The position numbers were made by a program, and so were the translations under genes. A stretch of DNA of 64,000 nt from Methanogenium organophilum (GTDB lineage Archaea; Halobacteriota; Methanomicrobia; Methanomicrobiales; Methanomicrobiaceae), in assembly GCF_026684035.1 (NCBI RefSeq), contig NZ_CP113361.1:2046001-2110000 (forward strand). Direction: 5' to 3'. This document shows positions 56,232 through 64,000 of the stretch, one piece after another (the stretch's first letter is position 1; each line of letters starts with the position of its first letter). A model generated the notes under the pieces. The model was not told where the DNA came from, did no database searches, and saw nothing but the letters and a program-made list of their open reading frames with translations.

Positions 56232-58052
56232 TCATCCCTCGTGCTTCCGCGTTTTTCGTGGATATTTTTTGAGGTTTGTTGATTTTTTGTTGCGCACCGT
56301 GGGATTATTCCGTTGAATTGATTTTTCATTTCGTTTCTTAGCTGTTATGTTCCCGGTGACGATTTTGAATTTTCTCTCCTCCAGATTTTTAATATTGCGT
56401 TCAACAGGTGTGGGTTCCCCGGTAAGAGGGTCATATCCCAAATAATACATCGCAGTTGAGCGAGTCAGGGGGGTTGGAGTGAATATCTGAGTCTGGTTTC
56501 CGGACAATCTGTTTTTTGTGAGAAATTCGATGGTCTCTTCTGTCTCTGCAGTTTCTTCTCCGGGATGTCCTGCAATTATATAGGGTGTTATTTTCAGTGG
56601 GTTCCCTTCTTCAGAGGAGATCGTTCGGGCCCGCTTCAGAAATTCCGTAAATACGTTGGGAGATGGTTTGTTCATCAGATGTGTTACTCTTGTGCTCCCT
56701 GATTCCGGTGCGATCTTGATTCTTCCCGGCGTGTAGGACTGTATACATCTGCGAATAAGTTCGTCATCCATTATTGCCGGGTCAAACCGAAGACCTGAAC
56801 TAATGAACACATGGTTTACCCTCCGGATATCTGCTGCATCACTCAGTAATTCGAGATAATCCCTCGTTCCCGGAATAAGATTTTTGCATCCTGCCCCATC
56901 TTTCAGGCAGTCATGCTCGCGGCATCCTCCAATGCGGCAGGATGATGCATACATATTGGCTGACGGGCCACCGATATCAGTAATCGTCCCGCTAAATCCT
57001 TTTTTAGATGCAATTTTGGATACTTCCTGCAGGATTGATTGTTTGCTGCGGGATACGATCTCCGGCCCCTGGTGAGCGGCAATGGAACAGAATGAACACC
57101 TGCCATAACAACCCCGGTGTGAGGTGACTGAATGTTCTATCATCCGGAATGCAGGGATGTCTCTGTATCGTGGATGAGGCTCCCGCCTGAATGGAAGGGC
57201 GTATATTGCATCAAGTTCCTCCGATGTCAGGAGGCGCCGGGGAAACTGAACAAGGGACCGCGTGTCATGCATCTGTACCAATGGTTCGACATCCCTGTTC
57301 TGGTAGAAAAGGGTGAAAGCCTTCTGAAATGCTTCTTTATTCTCTTTGACGTCTGCAAAGGAGGGTAACACAACTGCCCCGGGAATGACTTCACTGGCTC
57401 TTCTGATGACAGCTGTTCCAAGAACCTCCATTGTGTCCGGGCTGTTTCCCTCAGATAATTCCCTGATACAGTCAACCATCGGGTATTCGCCCATTCCATA
57501 GACCAGAATGTCAGCTTTTGAATCGAAGAGTATGCTTCTCCTCACAGAATCTGACCACCAGTCATAGTGCGTTATCCTCCTCATTGATGCTTCAATGCCG
57601 CCGATGATAATCGGCACTTCACGGCAGACGCTTCTGATTTGGCTTGTGTAGACATTGATTGTTCTGTCGGGACGAATCCGGTATTTTTTTGCGTCTCCTT
57701 TTTTTGAGAAATATGGTTCTCCGTTTTCACAGTACGCATCATCCTTGCGGGGGATTTTCGATGCGGTGTAATTCATTACCATTGAATCCATTGCTCCGCC
57801 GGAGACTGCAAACGCAATCTTTGGTATCCCCAGTGCAAGGAATGATTGAGGATCTTTCCATTTTGGCTGGGATAGTATGCCGACACGATAGCCTTTTGAT
57901 TCAAGCATTCTTCCGAGTACGGCCATGGCAAATGAGGGGTGGTCGATGTAGGCGTCCGGGGTAACGATTACTACATCGCACTGGTCCCACTTGCGCTGTT
58001 TCATCTCTTTTTGTGTGGTTGGGAGGAACATAGATTTTTCACGTTTTGCCAT
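56232..58052 (-). CDS. YgiQ-family radical SAM protein
   Basis: 606 residues, the family length. The order is a cobalamin-binding-like N-terminal domain (about 25-170), the radical SAM domain with CYGRCSFC near residue 310, and the C-terminal YgiQ region with further cysteine groups (CRIGGCREHDC near 370). The basic C-terminal tail (about 570-606) is likely disordered. The reaction is not known in any organism. Transcribed alone; divergent to no gene, followed by a 400-bp gap. Confidence 0.9.
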   Translation of the reverse strand: MAKREKSMFLPTTQKEMKQRKWDQCDVVIVTPDAYIDHPSFAMAVLGRMLESKGYRVGILSQPKWKDPQSFLALGIPKIAFAVSGGAMDSMVMNYTASKIPRKDDAYCENGEPYFSKKGDAKKYRIRPDRTINVYTSQIRSVCREVPIIIGGIEASMRRITHYDWWSDSVRRSILFDSKADILVYGMGEYPMVDCIRELSEGNSPDTMEVLGTAVIRRASEVIPGAVVLPSFADVKENKEAFQKAFTLFYQNRDVEPLVQMHDTRSLVQFPRRLLTSEELDAIYALPFRREPHPRYRDIPAFRMIEHSVTSHRGCYGRCSFCSIAAHQGPEIVSRSKQSILQEVSKIASKKGFSGTITDIGGPSANMYASSCRIGGCREHDCLKDGAGCKNLIPGTRDYLELLSDAADIRRVNHVFISSGLRFDPAIMDDELIRRCIQSYTPGRIKIAPESGSTRVTHLMNKPSPNVFTEFLKRARTISSEEGNPLKITPYIIAGHPGEETAETEETIEFLTKNRLSGNQTQIFTPTPLTRSTAMYYLGYDPLTGEPTPVERNIKNLEERKFKIVTGNITAKKRNEKSIQRNNPTVRNKKSTNLKKYPRKTRKHEG

Positions 58053-58281
58053 TCTTTTAGTGTTTTATACCAGATTTGTTGCCTATACGTTGATTTTTCA
58101 GGTAACAATCCAGGAGTTTTCCGGGAGTACTGCATTTCGGGGAAAAATACCGGACAGTTCTTTGTCGACGAATGTAAAAAATGTCTGGTAAATAGCATTT
58201 ATCGGATTTATTCTATTTTGGATTGGAATGAATTCCGTGTCATAGAGATAACACAGAATACCTTTGTTTTTGATCTCCGGT

Positions 58282-59559
58282 TTAAACCCAGCCACGGAGC
58301 TTCATGGCATCAACAATGCGGGATAATGCAACCGCATATGCTCCCATTCGCATGTCCAGGTTGCATTCTTTTGATGTCGAGAGCACTTCATGGTATGCAT
58401 GGGTCATTTTTTTATCAAGACGTTTACGAACTTCCTTAGCGGTCCAATACCACATGCACCTGTTCTGGACGATCTCAAAGTATGATACTGTTACTCCGCC
58501 TGCATTGCAGAGGATATCAGGTATGACATGAATTCCGTTCTGATTGAGTATATTATCCGCCTCAGGTGTGGTTGGACCATTGGCAAGTTCTGCAAGAATT
58601 TTTGCTTTTATGTTTTTTGCATTATCCCGGGTAATAACATTTTCAAGAGCAGCCGGAATTAATATGTCCACGTCGAGTTCAAGGACTTCGGTATTGGTAA
58701 TTGTTTTGGTATTTGGTGCGTATATAACGGATTTTGTTTTCGCCTTATGTTGTATCACGTCTTTAATATTCAGGCCGTCCGGGTTGTATATACCGCCTCT
58801 GGAGTCACTGACTGCCACAACTTTCGCATCAAAGAGTTTCTCTGCCAGTCTTGCGGCAGATGAACCTACCTGTCCAAATCCCTGGATTGCGATGGTTGTC
58901 TGGGAAAGATCAATCTCCAGTTCTTTTGCTGCCTCACGAATGGTGTACATGCCGCCCATTGCCGTTGCGTTATTTCTGCCGACTGAACCACCTACGAGGA
59001 CGGGTTTGCCTGTCACGGCGCCAAACTGGTTTTTTCCGGATACCTTTGAATATTCATCCATCATCCAGGTCATGATCTGTGGGGTGGTGTATACATCAGG
59101 TGCCAGAACATCAACATCCGGCCCAATGAATTTCCAGATCCGGTCAATATATGAGCGGCTCAGGCGTTCAAGTTCTCCTTCAGAGAGTTCTTTGGTATTG
59201 CAGATGATACCGCCTTTACTGCCTCCGAGTGGCAGATCAAGCAGTGCACATTTCCATGTCATCCATGCAGCAAGAGCTTTTACGGTATCGACTGTTTCTT
59301 CAGGGTGGAACCGGATACCGCCTTTTGCCGGACCAAGCACATTGTTGTGTATTACCCTGAACCCGGGAAATACTCTGGTAGTTCCATCATCCATCTTTAC
59401 CGGAACAGATACCTGAACCTGCTGCATAGGGTTTTCAAGCATCCTCATTACCTCGTCTTCCAGTTCAAGAATCTTAGCACACTTATATACACACTCATGG
59501 AGTTGGTGCTGTGCCATTTCAAAAGTGGTGATATTTTTTAGTGTGACAGGTCCCGGCAT
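58282..59559 (-). CDS. gdhA: Glutamate dehydrogenase
   Basis: 425 residues. Interconverts glutamate with 2-oxoglutarate and ammonia using NAD(P), giving a low-affinity route beside GS/GOGAT. GPAKGGIRFHPE near residue 80 and LPLGGSKGGI near residue 112 hold catalytic lysines; VLAPDVYT near residue 153 the catalytic aspartate. The dinucleotide fold is near residue 225 (AIQGFGQVGSSAARL). Coenzyme preference is not judged. A TATA-like TTTAAGTA about 29 bp upstream suggests a leaderless message. Confidence 0.96.
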   Translation of the reverse strand: MPGPVTLKNITTFEMAQHQLHECVYKCAKILELEDEVMRMLENPMQQVQVSVPVKMDDGTTRVFPGFRVIHNNVLGPAKGGIRFHPEETVDTVKALAAWMTWKCALLDLPLGGSKGGIICNTKELSEGELERLSRSYIDRIWKFIGPDVDVLAPDVYTTPQIMTWMMDEYSKVSGKNQFGAVTGKPVLVGGSVGRNNATAMGGMYTIREAAKELEIDLSQTTIAIQGFGQVGSSAARLAEKLFDAKVVAVSDSRGGIYNPDGLNIKDVIQHKAKTKSVIYAPNTKTITNTEVLELDVDILIPAALENVITRDNAKNIKAKILAELANGPTTPEADNILNQNGIHVIPDILCNAGGVTVSYFEIVQNRCMWYWTAKEVRKRLDKKMTHAYHEVLSTSKECNLDMRMGAYAVALSRIVDAMKLRGWV

Positions 59560-60091
59560 ATCAACTAACTGATCATTTTGATACTTAAATGATTATGCAT
59601 TTTCAGGATTAACAGATCGTGTGACGGGGTTCATGAGAACCAGATTTTTGCATTGTATATCGGGTGTTTTTCGTCTCAAACGATATTTTCGTTTGTAATA
59701 TCCATATCATAGATGACTGCGGGAATGCTTTCCTGCCGTACCGTTTTTGTTCGTTTCCAGGTGTCATTGTTGTTATGGGGAACCGGATATTCTGTGAACT
59801 CTGTTTCCCCCTGAACTGATGTTCTGTCAATATCTTCGGACGATACTGTGCTTCGGTTCTTATGAACAGCATGGTTGGGTGTTCTCCTTTATGCAGAGTC
59901 CCGCCAGGCTGTCAGGGGTCATACCCGGGGGATGGCGAAATGTCCCTCTGTTTTTGCCTGTTTAGGGTGTGTGCTGTAACGGTGTTTCCACAGACATAAT
60001 GGAGAATTCATGTGACCTTCACTCTCACTGTTCGGCGTAGAGCCAGCACAATTGAACAGACTTCTGATGAGAGTCCTGTTCCCAAAAAAGG
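59560..60091. other. Intergenic region between gdhA and npdG
   Basis: About 530 bp. A minus-strand frame of 87 codons (59609-59872) has no family match or ribosome site and is rejected. Only the two divergent promoters at the ends are visible; nothing else is recognised. Confidence 0.5.
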
Positions 60092-60097
60092 TATATC
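60092..60097 (+). promoter_or_regulatory. TATA box of npdG
   Basis: TATATC is centred about 25.5 bp before the ATG at 60120. No Shine-Dalgarno is seen, so the message is probably leaderless. Confidence 0.5.
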
Positions 60098-60119
60098 TGA
60101 ATATGGTATATGAAAGTGT

Positions 60120-60767
60120 ATGAAAGTTGGAATAATCGGCGGTACAGGGGGTATCGGAAAAGGGATGGCACTACGGCTGTCACAAAATCATGAAGTTATT
60201 ATCGGTTCCCGAAAAGAAGAAAAAGCATCTTCATCATGTGACGACTGCTGTGATTTTCTGAAAGAACTTGGTCTTCCCTTTAATCTTATGCCATCCACGA
60301 ACCAGGGGGTCGTTGACAATGCTGATATCGTGGTATTTGCGATCCCTCCGGAAACGCTGCAGGTTACGATTGATTCATTAACCGGACTGGAAGGCAAGAT
60401 TGTTGTGAGCCTGATGAACCCGATGGAAAAAGGGGATTACTTCAAATACGTCCCTCCCGAAGAAGGATCTGCGGCTCTGGAACTCCAGAGGATGCTCCCG
60501 CAGTCAAAGGTCATTGCCGCATTCAACAATATCCCTGCCAAAAAATGGAACCAGATCTCAGAAGTCCTTGATTATTCTGTCTGTGTCTGCGGTGACCATG
60601 ACGAGGAGAAACAGATAATAATGGAACTGGTAAATTCCATATCTGAACTGGAGGCCCTGAACGCGGGACCACTTGCCGTTTCTGCAACGGTAGAAGCAAT
60701 AACTCCGCTGGTAATTAACATTGCTAAGTTCAACAAGATGCGTGACGTAGGCGTATACTTCAGATAA
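60120..60767 (+). CDS. npdG: F420-dependent NADP oxidoreductase
   Basis: 215 residues. Transfers hydride between F420 and NADP, supplying NADPH for biosynthesis or, in alcohol-using methanogens, F420H2. The NADP-binding motif GGTGGIGKGMALRL is at residues 7-20 with basic residues just after the second strand (SRKEEK). VFAIPPETL near residue 73 and the AFNNIPAKKW segment near residue 140 match the F420-binding cleft of the family. It is a single gene, flanked by a TATA box at the predicted distance. Nothing nearby encodes an alcohol dehydrogenase. Confidence 0.95.
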   Translation: MKVGIIGGTGGIGKGMALRLSQNHEVIIGSRKEEKASSSCDDCCDFLKELGLPFNLMPSTNQGVVDNADIVVFAIPPETLQVTIDSLTGLEGKIVVSLMNPMEKGDYFKYVPPEEGSAALELQRMLPQSKVIAAFNNIPAKKWNQISEVLDYSVCVCGDHDEEKQIIMELVNSISELEALNAGPLAVSATVEAITPLVINIAKFNKMRDVGVYFR

Positions 60768-60965
60768 AAACCGATAGATCGGTATCTGGTCTGACGTCCC
60801 GGACAGTGCAAGGGTATCTCATCATATGCCTGTGAATTGTGTGTCAACACAGAGCTGATGAAGGGATCTTCTGTACTATCTGCTGGGGTATATCCTATTT
60901 TTTTGGGTAATATTCATGACTGAAATGTATGGAGAAACGGTATGAAACAGGAAAAAATGCCGGTA

Positions 60966-62075
60966 TTATTCGTAATTCAGTGTGGATTCTGAGAGGGGGG
61001 CTCCATAATCTTCAAGCCATTTTGCATCCGGATTTTTGGCAAAGATCATGAATTTTCCGATATTATTATGGTCTGCCGCCTGATGGTATTTCATATAGGT
61101 ATATTTGTCGTCTGTAGCAAGAATTTCAATCTTACCACTTTTATGGGACATGACAAATTTCACTCTCTTCGCAAGTCCCGAGCAGGTTCTTTTCGCCTTC
61201 TCAAGTAAGTGGTATGTCTCCTCAATGGGAACCGAGAAATGGTAGTTGCCGATTGTCGGTCTGCACTGAAAGATATAATAGGGCGCAATGCCTGCTGCTG
61301 CAAGTCTGCCTAAGAGTTCGCTGAGAACCTTGGGGTCATCATTTACCCCACGCAGTACTGGTGTCTGATTTGTCGGTTTCGCACCGGCTTTCGTCAGGAG
61401 ATTAACAGCCTCCAATGCCTCGTTTGTCAGTTCTTTAGGATGGTTGAACTGCGTCATTATGTAGATGCGCTTCTCTTTCGTACTGTATTTTTCAATCATT
61501 TTCAGAAGTGAAGGGTCACCTGTAATGCGGCATGGATCGTACGCCGGCATCTTGCTGCCAATTCTGATGATCTTCACGTGGTCAATCTCCCGTACCTGTT
61601 GCACGATGGGTTCCAGCCTGGATGTTGCAAGTGTGAGGGGGTCTCCCCCGGTGATTAACACATTTGAGATCTCGGTATGGCTCCTGATATAGGCAAGATC
61701 TTCTGAGAGGTCATTGATCGTCTCAGATTCTGCGTCCATGAAGATACGTTTTCTGAAGCAGAATCTGCATATTCCTCCACATACATCGCTCACAAGCATC
61801 AGGGCAGTCGGGCCGTATTTGTGCTGGATGCCGGGAAGAACCGTATTGTCACTCTCTGTTGAAGGGTCCAGGTCTCCCCAGTTGTCCAGTTCATCTATAT
61901 CCGGCAGGATGATGCGCCGAATCGGGTCATTTTTATTGTTCCAGTCAATAAGAGAGAGGTAATATTCACTTGCACGAAAGGGAAATCTTTTTTCAACTTT
62001 TCTGAGTTTGGCGGCATCATCTTCCGGGATTTCTTTTATATCATCAATTTTTGTAATATATCTGGGGTGTGTCAT
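60966..62075 (-). CDS. KamA-family radical SAM aminomutase
   Basis: 369 residues. CGGICRFCFRKR near residue 99 provides the radical SAM cluster cysteines, with TGGDPLTL near residue 144. The family includes lysine 2,3-aminomutase, which with an acetyltransferase makes the osmolyte N-epsilon-acetyl-beta-lysine in methanogens, but this protein is shorter than typical AblA (about 420) and no acetyltransferase gene follows. The substrate therefore stays open. GAGGTGAAC precedes the ATG. A TATA-like stretch lies near 62180-62197, giving a leader of about 85 nt. Confidence 0.85.
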   Translation of the reverse strand: MTHPRYITKIDDIKEIPEDDAAKLRKVEKRFPFRASEYYLSLIDWNNKNDPIRRIILPDIDELDNWGDLDPSTESDNTVLPGIQHKYGPTALMLVSDVCGGICRFCFRKRIFMDAESETINDLSEDLAYIRSHTEISNVLITGGDPLTLATSRLEPIVQQVREIDHVKIIRIGSKMPAYDPCRITGDPSLLKMIEKYSTKEKRIYIMTQFNHPKELTNEALEAVNLLTKAGAKPTNQTPVLRGVNDDPKVLSELLGRLAAAGIAPYYIFQCRPTIGNYHFSVPIEETYHLLEKAKRTCSGLAKRVKFVMSHKSGKIEILATDDKYTYMKYHQAADHNNIGKFMIFAKNPDAKWLEDYGAPLSESTLNYE

Positions 62076-62395
62076 ATGTTCACCTCATTTTGCGGGACAA
62101 GTGTCGACGTGGAATGGGAAGAGAAGATAGGCGTAGGAGATCCGGGAACCTGGCTTTCGAGTCGATGAACGTCGCTTCGCTATAATATATATTTCAATGA
62201 ATGAGCTATTAAATCTATAGTACTTCGGTCCTGAATACATAATTGCGGGATTTTTTGTCATCTGATAAGGGAACATCTCTAAAAAATATGCCTGAATGCA
62301 CGCCATCCGGGACTGTTCCTATTTCCCGCTTATAGTGCCAAATAATAGTTATGCATTTTGCATGTATGGGCTGATTTCGATAAGCCCTTTGGCTG
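62076..62395. other. Intergenic region upstream of KamA-family gene
   Basis: 320 bp. It holds a TATA-rich promoter (62180-62197, minus direction) and the 3' flank of the TPP-enzyme gene. Two minus-strand frames (62085-62306 and 62215-62568) overlap known genes or lack support and are rejected. Confidence 0.45.
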
Positions 62396-64000
62396 TTAGC
62401 GGTAAAAGCGTACCGGATCGGTTTCAATATCGATGATCGTCGGGCGAGTGGAGTTAATTGCCCCGGAAACTGCTGTTCTAAGCATTTCGGGTTCTTCCAC
62501 ATGAATACCAATGCCACCGCATGCTTCTGCGTATGCAGCAAAATCCGGATTGTGGAGGTCTGTTGCATAATTTGGATACTGCTCCATCATCTGTTCAACC
62601 TGTATCATCCCCAGTTCATGGTTATTCAGAATAATAACCACTATGGGGAGATGGTATTTCACTGCGGTGACAAAATCGCCCATTGCCATTGAAAATCCTC
62701 CGTCACCGGTGATGCAAAAGACCGCCTTGTCGGGATAGGCGAGTTTTGCTGCAATCGCACCCGGAAGACCAAATCCCATGGTCGCAAGGTATCCTGACAT
62801 GGCAAAGCGCTGCCGTTTCATCCGGAAATTTCTGCCAAACCACCATTGGTTCTCCCCGACATCAAGGGATATGACGGCATCTTCCGGGATGACCTCAGAG
62901 AGTACTTTCATAATAAACGGCGGTCGGATGGGTTTTTTAGTGGCATCCGCCTCGGTATCCCGGATCGCGTACCACTCCCGTTTCCGGGATGCGATTTTTT
63001 CTTTTGTGTGGTCTGTGCTGCGTTTCTTCAGGAGAGGGAGGAGTGCAGCGAGAACCTGATGTATGTCTCCCCAGAGTGGTGTGGTTTCCGGGGATACGCC
63101 CAGTTTCACGGGGTCAATATCCACCTGGATGATGGGTTTTGTCAATGGTACGTTAGTATATTTGGAAAATCCGACACCAAGGGTGATGATGAGATCCGCT
63201 TCATTCACCCATTCACGGGCGGCGGGCGACCCCACATTGCCAAGTATGCCCAGATTCCAGGGGTGGGTGTCTGGTAAGAGCCCTTTTGCACGGAAGGTAG
63301 TGATTATGGGTGCACTGCACGTCTCTGCGAATACGGCAACATCATCCGCATATTCATATGCCCCCCATCCTGCAATGACGACCGGATTTTCTGCACCTTC
63401 AATGATCGCTGCAGCCTTTGTGATGATCTCTCTCTCCGGAAGTATTGATGCTTCACTGCACCGCTCTTTTTTGATATTTTTCGCTTCAAGCGGTAATTTC
63501 TGGATGTTGTTTGGTACTGAGAGCTGGGCAACACCATGCCGGAGTTTTGCGTATTTCAGGGCGCGGGTGAGGAGGAGGATGGTCTTATCCCGGTCATAGA
63601 TTGTGTTGTTGTATACAGAGACGGGCCGGAAGAATGCGTCCTGATCGATCTCCTGAATACCACCCGGACCGGAATACTGAGCTTCAACCTGACCATTAAT
63701 GCAAATGAGAGATGCATGGTCTTCCTTTGCATCATAGAGTCCTGTGGCGCAGTTTGTTGCACCCGGTCCCGCGATAGTGAGGCAGGCGGCAATATTGCCT
63801 GTCAGTTTGTTATAGGCAGATGCGGCCATGGCCGCGTTCTCCTCATGGCGGACAACGATATAGCGTACATCGTCATTTTTTCTGACTGCATCAACAAGGC
63901 CAAGAGATGAGGTGCCCGGAAGACCAAAGATCAGATTCACCCCCCATGCAGCGAGTTCTGCGATGATTACATCTGAGACGGTTTCACTGGCAGATGCATG
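62396..64000 (-). CDS. Thiamine-diphosphate-dependent enzyme, acetolactate synthase/pyruvate oxidase-like (5' end beyond window)
   Basis: 534 residues are seen; the frame is open to the window edge, beginning with residues HASASETVSDVIIAEL, so the start codon lies just outside. Three typical domains: an N-terminal pyrimidine-binding domain with RHEENAAMAASAY (catalytic glutamate), a central domain (about 200-330), and a C-terminal pyrophosphate-binding domain with GDGGFSMAMGDF and NN near residue 452. The sequence is nearer to pyruvate oxidase/acetolactate-synthase-like enzymes than to sulphopyruvate decarboxylase. It is not assigned to isoleucine/valine synthesis, because the regulatory subunit is not visible beside it. 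Confidence 0.9.
   Translation of the reverse strand, partial: HASASETVSDVIIAELAAWGVNLIFGLPGTSSLGLVDAVRKNDDVRYIVVRHEENAAMAASAYNKLTGNIAACLTIAGPGATNCATGLYDAKEDHASLICINGQVEAQYSGPGGIQEIDQDAFFRPVSVYNNTIYDRDKTILLLTRALKYAKLRHGVAQLSVPNNIQKLPLEAKNIKKERCSEASILPEREIITKAAAIIEGAENPVVIAGWGAYEYADDVAVFAETCSAPIITTFRAKGLLPDTHPWNLGILGNVGSPAAREWVNEADLIITLGVGFSKYTNVPLTKPIIQVDIDPVKLGVSPETTPLWGDIHQVLAALLPLLKKRSTDHTKEKIASRKREWYAIRDTEADATKKPIRPPFIMKVLSEVIPEDAVISLDVGENQWWFGRNFRMKRQRFAMSGYLATMGFGLPGAIAAKLAYPDKAVFCITGDGGFSMAMGDFVTAVKYHLPIVVIILNNHELGMIQVEQMMEQYPNYATDLHNPDFAAYAEACGGIGIHVEEPEMLRTAVSGAINSTRPTIIDIETDPVRFYR

Noticed and set aside
59609-59872. Minus-strand ORF of 87 codons upstream of gdhA
   Set aside because: Composition unlike a gene, no ribosome site, and it lies in the promoter region of two divergent genes.

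Overview
The window is chromosomal DNA of a methanogenic euryarchaeon, most likely of the order Methanomicrobiales. The evidence is an RNA polymerase split into H, B'', B', A' and A''; archaeal primase/GINS and archaeal-type ribosomal proteins; sn-glycerol-1-phosphate dehydrogenase and a geranylgeranyl reductase for ether lipids; an F420-dependent NADP reductase; a FrhB-type F420 subunit beside a split glutamate synthase; and the nitrogen regulators NrpRI and NrpRII. The genus cannot be fixed from sequence alone. Shine-Dalgarno sites are often GGTGATC, but several genes have a TATA box about 23-28 bp before the start codon and are probably leaderless.

Layout. 0-2.7 kb: end of a two-subunit 2-oxoacid:ferredoxin oxidoreductase, ferritin, pyruvoyl arginine decarboxylase. 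2.7-3.5 kb: no recognised gene. 3.5-8.8 kb: proS, two archaeal membrane proteins, egsA, UPF0179, ADP-ribosylglycohydrolase. 8.8-14.7 kb: a dense information-processing run (UPF0058, elp3, priS, a GINS gene, rpl44e, rps27e, aIF2-alpha, a 51-codon nop10 inside overlapping frames, PAC2 family). 14.7-16.0 kb: a long gene-poor gap. 16.0-22.6 kb: ferredoxin plus geranylgeranyl reductase, a TrkA-type protein, rnhB, repeat cluster A, a site-2 protease, a TPR protein, a DUF89 protein, tRNA-Pro. 22.6-27.1 kb: an unusual signalling cluster (MinD-like ATPase, small coiled-coil membrane protein, two roadblock-like proteins, a duplicated-domain protein, a CheY-like receiver) and PsiE. 27.3-35.7 kb: tRNA-Lys and the RNA polymerase operon through nusA. 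35.7-36.3 kb: repeat cluster B. 36.3-39.9 kb: glutaredoxin-like protein, anaerobic ribonucleotide reductase, DUF1786 protein. 40-42 kb: RNA cyclic phosphodiesterase and CCA-adding enzyme. 42-56 kb: nitrogen assimilation and its control (glutamate-synthase-like enzyme, amtB-glnK, glnA, nrpRI, nrpRII, four-gene glutamate synthase operon) with a HAD phosphatase and a PhoU-like regulator between. 56-64 kb: YgiQ radical SAM protein, glutamate dehydrogenase, F420:NADP reductase, KamA-family radical SAM enzyme, and a TPP enzyme running off the right edge.

The nitrogen genes form a coherent set: ammonium enters through AmtB, GlnK senses nitrogen status, GlnA and the split glutamate synthase assimilate it, GdhA gives the low-affinity route, and NrpRI/NrpRII are the expected repressor pair. 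Palindromes lie upstream of amtB, glnA, nrpRII and the glutamate-synthase-like gene.

The most unusual observations are: (1) a NrdD-type ribonucleotide reductase that ends exactly where the zinc and glycyl-radical module should begin, followed by a DUF1786 gene; (2) a roughly 255-bp intergenic repeat family at two loci, with strong hairpins, one showing a compensatory base-pair change, and with one cluster placed where the RNA polymerase operon stops short of its usual ribosomal/elongation-factor genes; and (3) the MinD/roadblock/receiver cluster.
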